A stretch of 25,036 bases of DNA from Planctomycetota bacterium (GCA_021809365.1 JAKBAC010000026.1:1-25036); one strand, 5' to 3'. Shown: positions 8,237-16,067, counted from the stretch's first letter. A program made the numbers and translations. The notes: a model not told the origin generated them from the sequence alone.

Positions 8237-8447
8237 GCAGGCGGGCCGGCCTGAACAAAATGGGGTGGCAATACATCCGTGCCAAATGCCGCGGGCCTGC
8301 CACCGCATTTTAGCCGCGTGTGCTTGCACCGCGCGCTGTCGGCGGAAATGCTACCGGGATATGGAACAATCGTCGCTCCAGAAAAAGGGAGCGGATGTGT
8401 GCAATAGGGTGATTGAATCGGCGTTGATGTTGTTATAGAGGATGGGT
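8237..8447. other. Intergenic region upstream of the ECF sigma factor
   Basis: No gene is supported here. A small hairpin CGCTCC/GGAGCG (8374-8379 with 8388-8393) lies about 55 bases before the sigma factor start. GGAAC at 8363 resembles an ECF -35 element, but no matching -10 is visible at the right distance, so the promoter of the sigma operon is not assigned. Confidence 0.4.
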
Positions 8448-9026
8448 ATGGACGCTCAAGTGTTGACGGTAGTGCTGGCCCAATGTCAGGCTGGTGACAG
8501 CACGGCGTGGGATGCGCTGGTGGATGGTTATTGGAAGCGATTGTATGGATTTGCCTGGCAATCCACGAAAAACCGGGATTTGGCACATGACCTGGTGCAG
8601 GAAACGTTCCTGCGGGTGGTGCAAAAGCTGGAGCGATATGATCATCGCGATAAGTTTGAAGCGTGGCTTTTTCGCATTCTCGTAAACTTGATTCGAGATC
8701 ATAGCCGTTCGCACGTTCGCCGCCCACTGCGTTCAACAGTTATTGATCGCATCACCGGGGTGGAAATGACCGATGACATGCCGGGGCGAACCGGTCAGCC
8801 GGGCGATCCGGTGGATCATCAGGAGGATGTTCAATTGCTTTATGAAGCGCTGGAACATCTTCCGGACATGGATCGGCAGGTATTGCTGCTGCGTCATTAT
8901 GGAGAAATGCCATTCAAGGATATTGCAAAAATGCTCAACTGCCCGTTGGGAACCGTTCTGGCAAGAGCGCATCGCGCATTGGAAAAGTTGCGCGTATTCA
9001 TGGAGGTCGATCATGAAGCGGCTTAA
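8448..9026 (+). CDS. ECF-type RNA polymerase sigma factor
   Basis: 192 residues with region 2 (DLAHDLVQETFLRVVQKL, then FEAWLFRILVNLIRD) and region 4 (LEHLPDMDRQVLLLRHYGE, then FKDIAKMLNCPLGTVLARAH), the two-domain layout of ECF sigma factors. It directs RNA polymerase to a special promoter set. ATG 8448 is chosen over ATG 8442 because AGAGG (8437-8441) lies 6 bases before it, while it would touch the earlier ATG. The end overlaps the next gene by 14 bases, which suggests translational coupling to its likely antagonist. A linker of about 40 residues between the two regions is acidic and Gly/Pro-rich. Confidence 0.95.
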   Translation: MDAQVLTVVLAQCQAGDSTAWDALVDGYWKRLYGFAWQSTKNRDLAHDLVQETFLRVVQKLERYDHRDKFEAWLFRILVNLIRDHSRSHVRRPLRSTVIDRITGVEMTDDMPGRTGQPGDPVDHQEDVQLLYEALEHLPDMDRQVLLLRHYGEMPFKDIAKMLNCPLGTVLARAHRALEKLRVFMEVDHEAA

Positions 9027-9639
9027 TCTAAAACAGGCATGTCTACTGGATGTTTCCGGCGAACTGGGAGCCGAAGCCGGCGGCATTCTGCGCGAGCATG
9101 TGGAAACCTATCCGGCGGCCATGTTTGAATATGATCAGGCTATCGCACAGTTCAAGCGGCTGGAATCATTGCCGCCCCTGGAATCCCAGATGGATCAGCT
9201 TGCATTGGAACGCATGAAACAGCGGGTAAAAGATTCGCTGCATGATGCCTTAAAGAGTCGGCGAAAGGCCGCCCGACGACGCACGATCCGGCGTTGGTTT
9301 TACCGATCCATGTCCATGGCATCGGGCGTGGCGGCGGCACTGGTTATCATGGCCGGGGTTTATATTGTGCATCAACATATTGCATTCCGGCAGGCCCGGA
9401 TCATGGACGCGGAAAATACGTTTCAAGAAGTGGCTGACAGTAAATTGCCATACCGCGCCAATGCCTCCATCAGCAGGCTTCGCTCCAGTATTGACAGCTT
9501 GGGAACAGACCATGTATTTGACGCCCAATCCGGTGTTGGCAACGCCGGGATCATGCGGCTTTTCAAGGCGTTGGACAAAATTCCAATGCCCATGTCCGGA
9601 GCGGATGATGCCGTCGTAGAGAACGATACGATCCAATAA
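9013..9639 (+). CDS. Putative membrane anti-sigma factor
   Basis: 208 residues: a cytoplasmic N-terminal part (1-95) ending in a strongly basic stretch (KSRRKAARRRTIRR), one transmembrane helix at about 101-120, and an outer part of about 90 residues. The placement directly after an ECF sigma gene, with a 14-base overlap and GGAGG 6 bases before ATG 9013, is the usual arrangement of an anti-sigma factor. The zinc-binding HxxxCxxC motif of many anti-sigma domains is absent; only C10 is present. The call is by context and topology, not by a recognised domain. The outer part may sense an envelope signal. Confidence 0.65.
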   Translation: MKRLNLKQACLLDVSGELGAEAGGILREHVETYPAAMFEYDQAIAQFKRLESLPPLESQMDQLALERMKQRVKDSLHDALKSRRKAARRRTIRRWFYRSMSMASGVAAALVIMAGVYIVHQHIAFRQARIMDAENTFQEVADSKLPYRANASISRLRSSIDSLGTDHVFDAQSGVGNAGIMRLFKALDKIPMPMSGADDAVVENDTIQ

Positions 9640-9668
9640 TCACCCCCGCGTTCAAAGAGGACCTAGTC

Positions 9669-10271
9669 ATGCGCTTTGTTTTTTTTCGATTGCTTGTATC
9701 GGTCTGGATGTTCAGTTGTCTGATGATGGTTCCGGCCCCGTTGCTTTGCGCTGCGGTGCCGACCAAGGCCGCACCCGCGAAAAAGGCGGTATCTCCGCTC
9801 TCGGCGCAGCAGATCAATCAGATTATGGATTTTCTCAAAAGCACCGAGCCGGACGTATACAAAAAGGCTTTGATCTTACGCCATTCGGATCCCGCAAAAT
9901 TCAATATACTGATTGCCGAGGCGGCGCCGAATTTCGCCTGCCTGGAGCGCATGCGAAAAACCGATCCAAAACTGCTGAGTCTCACGTTGCAGGACCTGGC
10001 TGATACGCATGAATCCTTCAGAATCGCGGGCGAATTGCGTCAACCGAGATTGCCCCCTCCCGTGGCTCAATTGTTACGGGCGCGCTTGCAGCAGGTCGTG
10101 GCGGCCCAATTTGATATTCGTCAGCAGATTCGCATGCATGAGGTTAATGCGCTGGTTAAGAAAATCAATGAGCTCAAAACCCAGTTGAAACATCGTGAAA
10201 CCCAGCGACAGCAAATAATTGCCCGCCGTGTCGCTCAACTCATCGGCAAGCCGCCCAGCGTCAACTGGTGA
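9669..10271 (+). CDS. Exported helical protein of the sigma-factor operon
   Basis: 200 residues with an N-terminal signal peptide (hydrophobic 5-27, likely cut after LLCA). The mature part starts with an Ala/Pro/Lys-rich linker, then helical segments, ending with a charged coiled-coil-like stretch (about 145-190, rich in Gln, Arg and Lys). It is the third gene of the sigma/anti-sigma set, 29 bases downstream, with AGAGG before the ATG. Its position and its helical periplasmic nature recall periplasmic sensor proteins of the CpxP/Spy kind, but no LTxxQ motif is seen and the family is not recognised. It ends only 13 bases from the convergent NirJ-like gene. Confidence 0.7.
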   Translation: MRFVFFRLLVSVWMFSCLMMVPAPLLCAAVPTKAAPAKKAVSPLSAQQINQIMDFLKSTEPDVYKKALILRHSDPAKFNILIAEAAPNFACLERMRKTDPKLLSLTLQDLADTHESFRIAGELRQPRLPPPVAQLLRARLQQVVAAQFDIRQQIRMHEVNALVKKINELKTQLKHRETQRQQIIARRVAQLIGKPPSVNW

Positions 10272-10284
10272 TTTTGCGTCAAGT

Positions 10285-11484
10285 TCACACGAGGCTGCAT
10301 GTCCGGGCGCTGTTGGCGGTAATACCGATTTCCTCATCGGTCAGATAGCAGCCGGGATCAAATCCCAGCCAGTCGCCGGTGGCCGCTTCGGCGCGCGTGC
10401 GTAAATTACCATTGCAAACCGACAGAAATCGGCAGGCCTGACAGCGCGCCGGCAGATGCGCTTTGCGATTTCGCAAAATTGCCAGGCGCGGGTCGGATGC
10501 TTCAGTCCAAATCCGGCTGAAGGGCTTTTCGCGGACATTGCCGCAGTTGTAATTCCAGGTGAATTGATCGTAATGGACATTTCCCATGGGATCCACGGAC
10601 GCAATGTTGCAGCCGGAGCGGTTGCCGCCGGTGCCTTCCAGCCTGGCCCGCACGGATCGGTATTGCCGCGGATCGCTTTTTTCCAATTGCAGCAGCAGAT
10701 AGGCCGCATCGGCGTGGTTGTCCACGGTAAGCACTTCCAGTGGGATGCCCTGCGCATGGAGTTGTTGGCTCTTTTGGAAAATGCGGTCCACCACGGCACG
10801 GATTTGCGAAGCCGATAAATCCACTTTTTGCATATTGTCCGCGCGGCCCGCATAGGCGAGGTGATACACGCAGAGCCGTTGCACATCACTGGCCACACAG
10901 ATATCAAAGATCGCATCAAGATCATCGACGTTCAGGCCATGGACCGTAAAGCGCGCGCCCACCTTGATGCCGCGCTGTCGGCAGCGGCGAATGCCTTCCA
11001 GCGTTTGCTTAAAGGCTCCAACTTTGCCGCGGAGTTTATCATGGCGGGCTTCAATGCCGTCAATGCTGATGCCGGCATATTTCAATCCGGATTCCGCCAG
11101 ATTGTCCGCCATCTTGTCATCAATGAGCAGCCCATTGGTGGACAATGTACAGGCCAGTCCCAGTGCGCGGGCGTGGCGGATAAACGGCAGAATTTCCGGG
11201 CGGCTTAACGGCTCGCCTCCGCTGAACAGGACAGCGGGAACATGAAATGCCGCAAGATCATCAAGCAGCGCAATGCCTTCATCATACGTCAGCTCATTGG
11301 GTGCCGGCGCATTGGTGGCTGAAGCATAACAATGTACGCAGCGGAGATTGCATGCCTTGGTCACAGCCCAGACCACGACGGGCCGCGGCGTGGCTTCCGA
11401 TTCACCGCGCGCGGTGCGGTGCCCATAGCGCAGGCGTTCATTTCCGGCTTGATGATCGCAGAGTAAATTGGTTACGCTGAACAT
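10285..11484 (-). CDS. NirJ-like radical SAM/SPASM protein
   Basis: 399 residues. The radical SAM cluster motif is C45-N-L-R-C49-V-H-C52, followed by VLFSGGEP and LSTNGLLI. The body follows NirJ closely: VLTVDNHADAAYL, GGNRSGCNIASVDP, and the tail CYLTDEEIG. The C-terminal SPASM-like cysteines (CQACRFLSVCNGN) would hold an auxiliary Fe-S cluster. NirJ modifies side chains of didecarboxysiroheme in haem d1 synthesis, and the related AhbC acts in the alternative haem pathway. Both remain possible. The start at 11484 fits AAGGAG 9 bases upstream and overlaps the preceding radical SAM gene by 13 bases. No nirS or other haem d1 gene is in the window, so the substrate is unclear. Confidence 0.85.
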   Translation of the reverse strand: MFSVTNLLCDHQAGNERLRYGHRTARGESEATPRPVVVWAVTKACNLRCVHCYASATNAPAPNELTYDEGIALLDDLAAFHVPAVLFSGGEPLSRPEILPFIRHARALGLACTLSTNGLLIDDKMADNLAESGLKYAGISIDGIEARHDKLRGKVGAFKQTLEGIRRCRQRGIKVGARFTVHGLNVDDLDAIFDICVASDVQRLCVYHLAYAGRADNMQKVDLSASQIRAVVDRIFQKSQQLHAQGIPLEVLTVDNHADAAYLLLQLEKSDPRQYRSVRARLEGTGGNRSGCNIASVDPMGNVHYDQFTWNYNCGNVREKPFSRIWTEASDPRLAILRNRKAHLPARCQACRFLSVCNGNLRTRAEAATGDWLGFDPGCYLTDEEIGITANSARTCSLV

Positions 11485-12632
11485 AGCGGCAGACTCCTTA
11501 ATGTGGACGGCGTGGATTCCATGGGTTGCGGAGATATATAAGCGCAATCAGGCTCGGCGGCCAATGGATCGCCGGTGAGGCCATAAGAGCGGGCGCGGCT
11601 TCCGCCACAGATTTCGCGATACTGGCAGAATCCGCATTTGCCCTTCAATTTACCGGTATCACGCAAATCGACAAACAGCGGCGCATGTTGATAAACATCC
11701 ACGACGGAATCGTGTGGAAACTTGCCGCACTCCACGGGCAGAAACCCGCTGGGGAATATCTCGCCGATGTGGCTGATGAACATCACTCCCCGTCCATCAT
11801 TGGTGCCGACAATATCGGGTATCGTGGGCCGGGCGGTGGAAACACCGGCCCGGCGTTTCATTTTTTCGATCAAAAAGCGGCGATAGTGGGGGGCCTCGGT
11901 GGTTTTTATGGCATAGGTGCGGCGGCGGCTCTGTTGATAAAGTTTCTCAAAGGCCACTTCAAATTCCTCGGCGGAAATCCGCTGGTCCGCCAGCGCTCGG
12001 CCGGTGGGAACCAGAAAAAATACCGACCAGAGCACAATGGGAAAGGTGGACAGCACCTCGGCGATGGCGTCAATCTGATGGAAGTTGTGCCGGGCGATGG
12101 TGGTGTTGATCTGCAGCGGCAGATTACAGGCGGCGGCATCGGCGATGATTTCAAGCGTGCGTTGAAAACTTCCCGGCACACGCCGAAAGTTGTCATGTGT
12201 GGCCGCGTCGGCCGCATCCAGGCTCACCGCCAGGCGATGCAGGCCGGCGTGTTTAAGCTTGGCCACCGCTTCTGTGGTCACGAGCCTGGTGGCGGAGGGC
12301 GTCATGGCGGTTTTCAGGCCGGATGCCACGGCGCGGTTCACAATATCAAATACGTCGTGCCGCTTGATCGGATCTCCGCCGGTCAGTACCAGCAGGGGTG
12401 GTTTGGGAAATTCCGCCAGATTATCAATCAGTGAAAAAGATGCTGCGGTCTTGAGTTCCAGCGGGTGGCGGTGGTGCTGCGCCTCCGCCCGGCAATGTCG
12501 GCAGAGCAGATTGCAGGCTCGCGTGACTTCATAAAAGACCACCAGCGGCGAATGCGGAAAATCCTGCGCGGTATAATCCGACCGCGCGGAGTTCATTCCG
12601 GGCGGCGTCTGAATTATTTCCTTACTTACCAT
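11472..12632 (-). CDS. Radical SAM/SPASM protein, TIGR04053-like
   Basis: 386 residues. The cluster motif is C40-N-L-L-C44-R-H-C47 within FYEVTRACNLLCRHCRAEA. VLTGGDPIKR, MTPSATRLVT, SVFFLVPTGRA, KTTEAPHYRR and CGGSRARSYGLTGDP follow, a set I associate with the TIGR04053 (BA_1875) family. The C-terminal cysteines form a SPASM-type site. The family is related to haem-pathway radical SAM enzymes (AhbD/NirJ group), but its reaction is not known to me. GGAG 8 bases before ATG 12632 supports the start. The gene is the first of a two-gene operon with the NirJ-like gene and diverges from the split-barrel protein gene across 85 bases. Confidence 0.82.
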   Translation of the reverse strand: MVSKEIIQTPPGMNSARSDYTAQDFPHSPLVVFYEVTRACNLLCRHCRAEAQHHRHPLELKTAASFSLIDNLAEFPKPPLLVLTGGDPIKRHDVFDIVNRAVASGLKTAMTPSATRLVTTEAVAKLKHAGLHRLAVSLDAADAATHDNFRRVPGSFQRTLEIIADAAACNLPLQINTTIARHNFHQIDAIAEVLSTFPIVLWSVFFLVPTGRALADQRISAEEFEVAFEKLYQQSRRRTYAIKTTEAPHYRRFLIEKMKRRAGVSTARPTIPDIVGTNDGRGVMFISHIGEIFPSGFLPVECGKFPHDSVVDVYQHAPLFVDLRDTGKLKGKCGFCQYREICGGSRARSYGLTGDPLAAEPDCAYISPQPMESTPSTLRSLPLCSA

Positions 12633-12648
12633 TGTGCCATCTCCGTAA

Positions 12649-12676
12649 TTGACGCCATGCCGTGATTCTCTATAAT
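12649..12676 (+). promoter_or_regulatory. Sigma-70 promoter of the split-barrel flavoprotein gene
   Basis: TTGACG (12649-12654) is separated by 16 bases from a perfect TATAAT (12671-12676). Transcription would start near 12683, about 35 bases before the ATG at 12718. The promoter sits in the 85-base divergent gap with the radical SAM operon, so a regulator bound here could affect both. Confidence 0.75.
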
Positions 12677-12717
12677 ATCGACATTCGCATCCAGTTAATG
12701 TATTTTAGCGGGACTTC

Positions 12718-13173
12718 ATGATGATTGCCATGTCTGAAACGGAAATTCTTAGTCTTCTGGACACCAGCCTGATTGGCCGCCTGGCCATGGCCGATTCACA
12801 GGGTCGGCCCTATGCCATCCCGCTGCCATTCTGCCGCATTGATCGCATTATTTATCTGCGGGTTCCACTGACCGGTCGCAAAGGTGAAATTCTTGCGGTG
12901 AACAATCAGGTCTGCTTTGAAGTTGATACGTACACCCCGCAGCTTGATGATTACGCATCCATTCTGATTGAGGGGCGGCTTGTGGCGGTGGACGACCTCG
13001 CTGAGAAGGCCAAAATCCGGGCGATCAACGATGCCAAGTACAACCGGTTGCGTCATGCCTGGCGTCCCGGCCATGGCCGCCGAACCGCGTTGGAGGACGT
13101 GCCTTCCAGAAAGATCATTCCCGCCATCATCAGTGGGCGGAAAATGTCCCCGCGCGACATTGCATCCTCCTGA
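12718..13173 (+). CDS. Pyridoxamine 5'-phosphate oxidase-like FMN-binding split-barrel protein
   Basis: 151 residues. The pattern EILSLLDTSLIGRLAMAD, GRPYAIPLPF, IIYLRVPLTGRKGEIL and NQVCFEVD is that of the PPOX/NimA-like split-barrel family, small dimers that bind FMN or sometimes haem. Members include nitroimidazole reductases and the haem-binding HugZ/HutZ group. The divergent placement beside two radical SAM genes of the haem-pathway kind makes a tetrapyrrole or redox role attractive, but this is inference. Three ATGs (12718, 12721, 12730) are in frame; the first two are favoured by GCGGGA just upstream. Confidence 0.82.
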   Translation: MMIAMSETEILSLLDTSLIGRLAMADSQGRPYAIPLPFCRIDRIIYLRVPLTGRKGEILAVNNQVCFEVDTYTPQLDDYASILIEGRLVAVDDLAEKAKIRAINDAKYNRLRHAWRPGHGRRTALEDVPSRKIIPAIISGRKMSPRDIASS

Positions 13174-13270
13174 GAATCCAGCGGTTGCGAGCCTTGCGAT
13201 CGTCATCCGGTCGCATTTGCACGGCTTGAACACGTTGCATGCGGTGCCGCCGCATGATCTGGGCTGATAC

Positions 13271-13333
13271 TCTCCACGAGAACGGCCGACTGCCGAAGTT
13301 GGACTTCGGCAGTCGCACCGTTTCGTTGGGAGA
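13271..13333. terminator. Long inverted repeat between convergent genes, probable two-way terminator
   Basis: A perfect 12-bp core stem (13287-13298 with 13304-13315, 5-base loop) is extended by matching outer blocks: AACGG/CCGTT, ACGA/TCGT and TCTCC/GGAGA, with small bulges. It lies between the split-barrel gene (ends 13173, +) and the cytochrome c lipoprotein gene (ends 13347, -). No long T-run follows on either side, so it may act by hairpin strength alone. The preceding 13174-13270 holds no other visible feature. Confidence 0.6.
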
Positions 13334-13346
13334 GAGAGCAAGTTCG

Positions 13347-13694
13347 TCAGTGGGCGCTGGCACTTTGTAAAAATGCCAGAACCTTTTTCGCCTGGGTACC
13401 CGTAAGCCCGGCCTTCAGCCGCATGTACTGGATAATCACACCCCATTGCGCCGGCGTATACTGGGAAGGCGAACGGAGTTGATGACACCGCATGCAGTTT
13501 TCGGCCCATATTTGAGCGCCGGATTCATTGGCGGCGGGGTCCTTAATGGTCAGGGGCCATACCGCGGGCTTGGCCGTGGCTGCTGCGGCCGGCTTGGTGG
13601 ATTTGTTACTGGCGCAACCGGCCAGTAAAAGCAATCCCGCCCCGGCGGCGGCTAACACTACGGATTTGGTGATCTGATATTTCATGATATTCAT
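13347..13694 (-). CDS. Monohaem cytochrome c lipoprotein
   Basis: 115 residues. A lipoprotein signal (hydrophobic 11-26, lipobox LLAGC with C27) is followed by an Ala/Lys/Pro linker and one haem c site, C67-M-R-C70-H71, then PAQWGVIIQYMRLKAGLT with M91 as a possible axial ligand. Fold and length fit a small class I cytochrome c. It would be anchored in an envelope membrane and move electrons in the periplasm. It starts 34 bases after the porin gene on the same strand, so they likely form an operon. GAGGAG before ATG 13694 supports the start, with ATG 13685 as an alternative. Confidence 0.9.
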   Translation of the reverse strand: MNIMKYQITKSVVLAAAGAGLLLLAGCASNKSTKPAAAATAKPAVWPLTIKDPAANESGAQIWAENCMRCHQLRSPSQYTPAQWGVIIQYMRLKAGLTGTQAKKVLAFLQSASAH

Positions 13695-13728
13695 GGATGT
13701 AACTCCTCAAGTCAGGTGCCAACGGCAA

Positions 13729-15093
13729 TTAGATACCAACGGCAAATTGAACAAACATTGCGTCATTCCCGTGCAATCCATTTGAGAGATTGTCAAATTC
13801 ATACTCAAATTTCAGCACGGCGTTGGAGTGCAGCCAGTAATCCAGTCCAACGCTATAGCGTTGTTCATGTGACGCACCATTGGAGAAATTCGCTGATGCC
13901 GGGCCGTCGATACGATCATAACGGAAGGCCGCCATCATCTTGTCGATATATTTTATGCCGCACAGACTGGGTTGATAAGCCACTTCAAGCTGGCCGCCGT
14001 TGGACATGCCGCCTAAATCGAAGGTGTTGGTCGGATCAATGCCCTGACCAACCTGATCCCAGGTCCAGCCGCCGCGGAAGCGGAATAATCCGTCGATCTT
14101 CTTGTTGACATAATAGGTATTGATGTCAACGGCGTTAATTAGAGAGTTTGTCGTCGTGACGGAGCCATCCGCGCTGGGGCGTGCCCATTCAAACGAATAT
14201 CCCACTTCGATATTCGGAATCGGAAGGTAACTGAATCGACCCCCGACGGTCTTGCCATTCTGCGCTGCTGGATTCCAGTTGCCGAAGGCCAAGTTGTTGC
14301 TTGGGATCGTAGCGCCGGCCCCAGTTGACGTTACCAGAGCCGGGCCGTTGCTCACGAAGAGGAAGTAGGTGAAATAGCCCATGTTGTCCGGAGCGGGGAT
14401 GCCGCCGCGGGTCCATACGCCCAGTTCATTGCCGGGCAGCAATGCTCCTTCCAGCGAACCATCCACCATCCAGCGATTCCATGGGGCCGGATTGTAGATA
14501 CCGACGATGCCGCCAATCGGACTGCTGATTAACCCACCACCGAGCGTCATGTAATTATTAAGCTCGTAGTTGATATTGGCGGCTCCCATATCCACGCCTC
14601 CCGTCGTGCTGCCGCCGGCCCCGCTGGCGTTGGTGAAGAAATCAAAGCCGGTATTAATGAAGATATTCTTATCCACCCGCACCTGAATCAACGGGCTGGC
14701 ATCGGCGTAAAATGTGGACGCGGAACCGTTGACGTGTTGAAACTGGAAATTTACATCGCCCGCGATAAGCACCTGGATATTACCCGGTTCCAAGTCCGAA
14801 ATTTTCTGGCTGTCCTTCATCACCCGCTTGTAAAGCCGTTTGACCTCACGATCGATGGCCGCGGTATCGGTGGTGGCGGTTTTAGCCTGTTTGGCTTTCA
14901 GTGCCGCCTGCTCCTTTTGCATCGTCGCCATCTGCTTGGCCATCGTGGCCATTTGCTTCTGAAGTTGCTGGTACTTCTGTTCGAGCTTCTGGTAGTCGGC
15001 TCCGCCGCCTGTCGGATCAGCCCAGGCCGCAGTTGCCGGCATGATCGCCAGCAGCGCCGCCAGACTGATGAGAAATTTCCCTTTGTGTGTCAT
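13729..15093 (-). CDS. Outer-membrane porin with N-terminal coiled coil
   Basis: 454 residues: signal peptide 1-25 (cleavage after AWA), a Gln/Lys/Met-rich coiled coil at about 33-70, then a beta-barrel region with many alternating aromatic strands, ending in FVQFAVGI. This layout is shared by the phosphate-selective porin O/P-like proteins common in planctomycetes, where the coiled coil may form a periplasmic trimer stalk. The exact solute is not shown by the sequence. AAAGGA 8 bases upstream supports ATG 15093. A Pho-box-like repeat lies about 100 bases upstream, which would fit a phosphate link. The cytochrome c lipoprotein gene follows 34 bases later. Confidence 0.8.
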   Translation of the reverse strand: MTHKGKFLISLAALLAIMPATAAWADPTGGGADYQKLEQKYQQLQKQMATMAKQMATMQKEQAALKAKQAKTATTDTAAIDREVKRLYKRVMKDSQKISDLEPGNIQVLIAGDVNFQFQHVNGSASTFYADASPLIQVRVDKNIFINTGFDFFTNASGAGGSTTGGVDMGAANINYELNNYMTLGGGLISSPIGGIVGIYNPAPWNRWMVDGSLEGALLPGNELGVWTRGGIPAPDNMGYFTYFLFVSNGPALVTSTGAGATIPSNNLAFGNWNPAAQNGKTVGGRFSYLPIPNIEVGYSFEWARPSADGSVTTTNSLINAVDINTYYVNKKIDGLFRFRGGWTWDQVGQGIDPTNTFDLGGMSNGGQLEVAYQPSLCGIKYIDKMMAAFRYDRIDGPASANFSNGASHEQRYSVGLDYWLHSNAVLKFEYEFDNLSNGLHGNDAMFVQFAVGI

Positions 15094-15191
15094 GGCACAG
15101 TCCTTTCAGAAACGCACACCCAAAAATCGACGTGGCACACGCGTGCCGAAACGTCCCGTGGATTCCAGTACTCTTCGCAGCTAACTGAATT

Positions 15192-15220
15192 TTTACCTTG
15201 CCTTTACACATTCTTAACAG
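15192..15220 (-). promoter_or_regulatory. Pho-box-like triple direct repeat upstream of the porin gene
   Basis: Three 7-base units start exactly 11 bases apart: TTTACCT (15192), TTTACAC (15203) and TTAACAG (15214) on the + strand. Read towards the porin they are CTGTTAA, GTGTAAA and AGGTAAA with 4-base spacers. PhoB/PhoP sites are built this way (7-base units, 11-base period; CTGTCAT in E. coli, TTAACA in Bacillus). It lies about 100 bases before the porin start. No good -10 box was found at the expected distance, and no pho regulator gene is in the window. Confidence 0.5.
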
Positions 15221-15338
15221 CTATTCTCCGTCTCGTCAACTTCGCCATTGCATCTTGCAACAGACAACGTGACAACAGAAGAGATCATCCGGCAGATGCC
15301 GCGGGAATGAAATCGGGACTTATCCGTAACGCCATATC

Positions 15339-15374
15339 GGGAAATACTCCCAATAGTGCGTAGGAGTTTTTCCC
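15339..15374. repeat. Hairpin-forming inverted repeat between porin and cytochrome c genes
   Basis: GGGAAA (15339-15344) pairs with TTTCCC (15369-15374), then after one T-T mismatch ACTCC (15346-15350) pairs with GGAGT (15363-15367), leaving a 12-base loop. It ends 34 bases before the -35 of the cytochrome c promoter. It lacks a T-run, so an operator or a transcript end from the porin side is possible. Apart from this, the Pho-box-like repeat and the promoter, 15094-15594 shows no gene. Confidence 0.45.
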
Positions 15375-15407
15375 AGTTGATCTAAGAATATCACCTAGTT
15401 ATGGGCA

Positions 15408-15435
15408 TTGTTCTATTGATTTTACTGGTTATAAT
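15408..15435 (+). promoter_or_regulatory. Probable sigma-70 promoter of the cytochrome c gene
   Basis: TTGTTC (15408-15413) is followed after 16 bases by a perfect TATAAT (15430-15435). Transcription would start near 15442, giving a leader of about 150 bases before ATG 15595. Confidence 0.55.
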
Positions 15436-15594
15436 AAAGCGCAATCGGATCGGCTCGCTATGCGGGCCGTCGGAGAATGGAAAACGCGCTGGCTTGAATG
15501 ATGGGATGGAAGACACGATAGTATGCGTGCCTTTAATATCCGCGCCGTTGCGGAATTAGAGATATGAACACAATAGATGTTGGAGATTGTACTG

Positions 15595-16032
15595 ATGTTA
15601 TCAAACGTGTCGAAAGCTGTGCTGCTGGTCATGGGGGCGGCTATTCTTGCCGGCAGCGGGAAAGCGGTTGTCTCTTCGGCCCACAAGCCCGTGCCGCTGT
15701 CGAGTTGGAAAGCGCCAAACTCGGCATCAAAAAAGCAAAATCCCATCCCCATGTCCGCTGCCTCCATTCAAGCGGGCAAGTCCATTTTCACGCAAAACTG
15801 TGAAGCCTGTCATGGCTCCAATGGCACGGGTGACGGGCCGACCGGCGCGTTTCTCAACCCGCATCCTGCCAATTTAACCAAAGCATCCTTCTGGGCACAG
15901 GGCGATGGCGCGATTTTCTGGAAAATCACCCATGGCCACAGCCCCATGCCGAGTTTCAGGGATTCCTTGAGCCGCAGACAACGGTGGAACGTCATCAATT
16001 ACATGCGACATCAATTTGACAAGGGGCATTGA
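15595..16032 (+). CDS. Periplasmic monohaem cytochrome c
   Basis: 145 residues. A hydrophobic N-terminal segment (7-25) acts as signal peptide or anchor. The haem site is C69-E-A-C72-H73 in FTQNCEACHGSNGTGDGP, and M118 in SPMPSF is the probable axial ligand, followed by the C-terminal helix RRQRWNVINYMRHQ. This is a class I cytochrome c of the cbb3-subunit-III-like or mono-haem kind. ATG 15595 is chosen over ATG 15577 because GGAG (15582-15585) lies 9 bases upstream. It diverges from the porin and lipoprotein cytochrome operon, suggesting a shared envelope redox role, but no terminal oxidase or reductase is in the window. Confidence 0.92.
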   Translation: MLSNVSKAVLLVMGAAILAGSGKAVVSSAHKPVPLSSWKAPNSASKKQNPIPMSAASIQAGKSIFTQNCEACHGSNGTGDGPTGAFLNPHPANLTKASFWAQGDGAIFWKITHGHSPMPSFRDSLSRRQRWNVINYMRHQFDKGH

Positions 16033-16067
16033 TCCCGCGGCGGATATTGCATATCGTCTCTCCCCCG

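Noticed and set aside
10285..11484. Haem d1 nitrite reductase cluster
   Set aside because: Only a NirJ-like gene is present; no nirS or other nir genes are in the window, so a denitrification locus is not supported.
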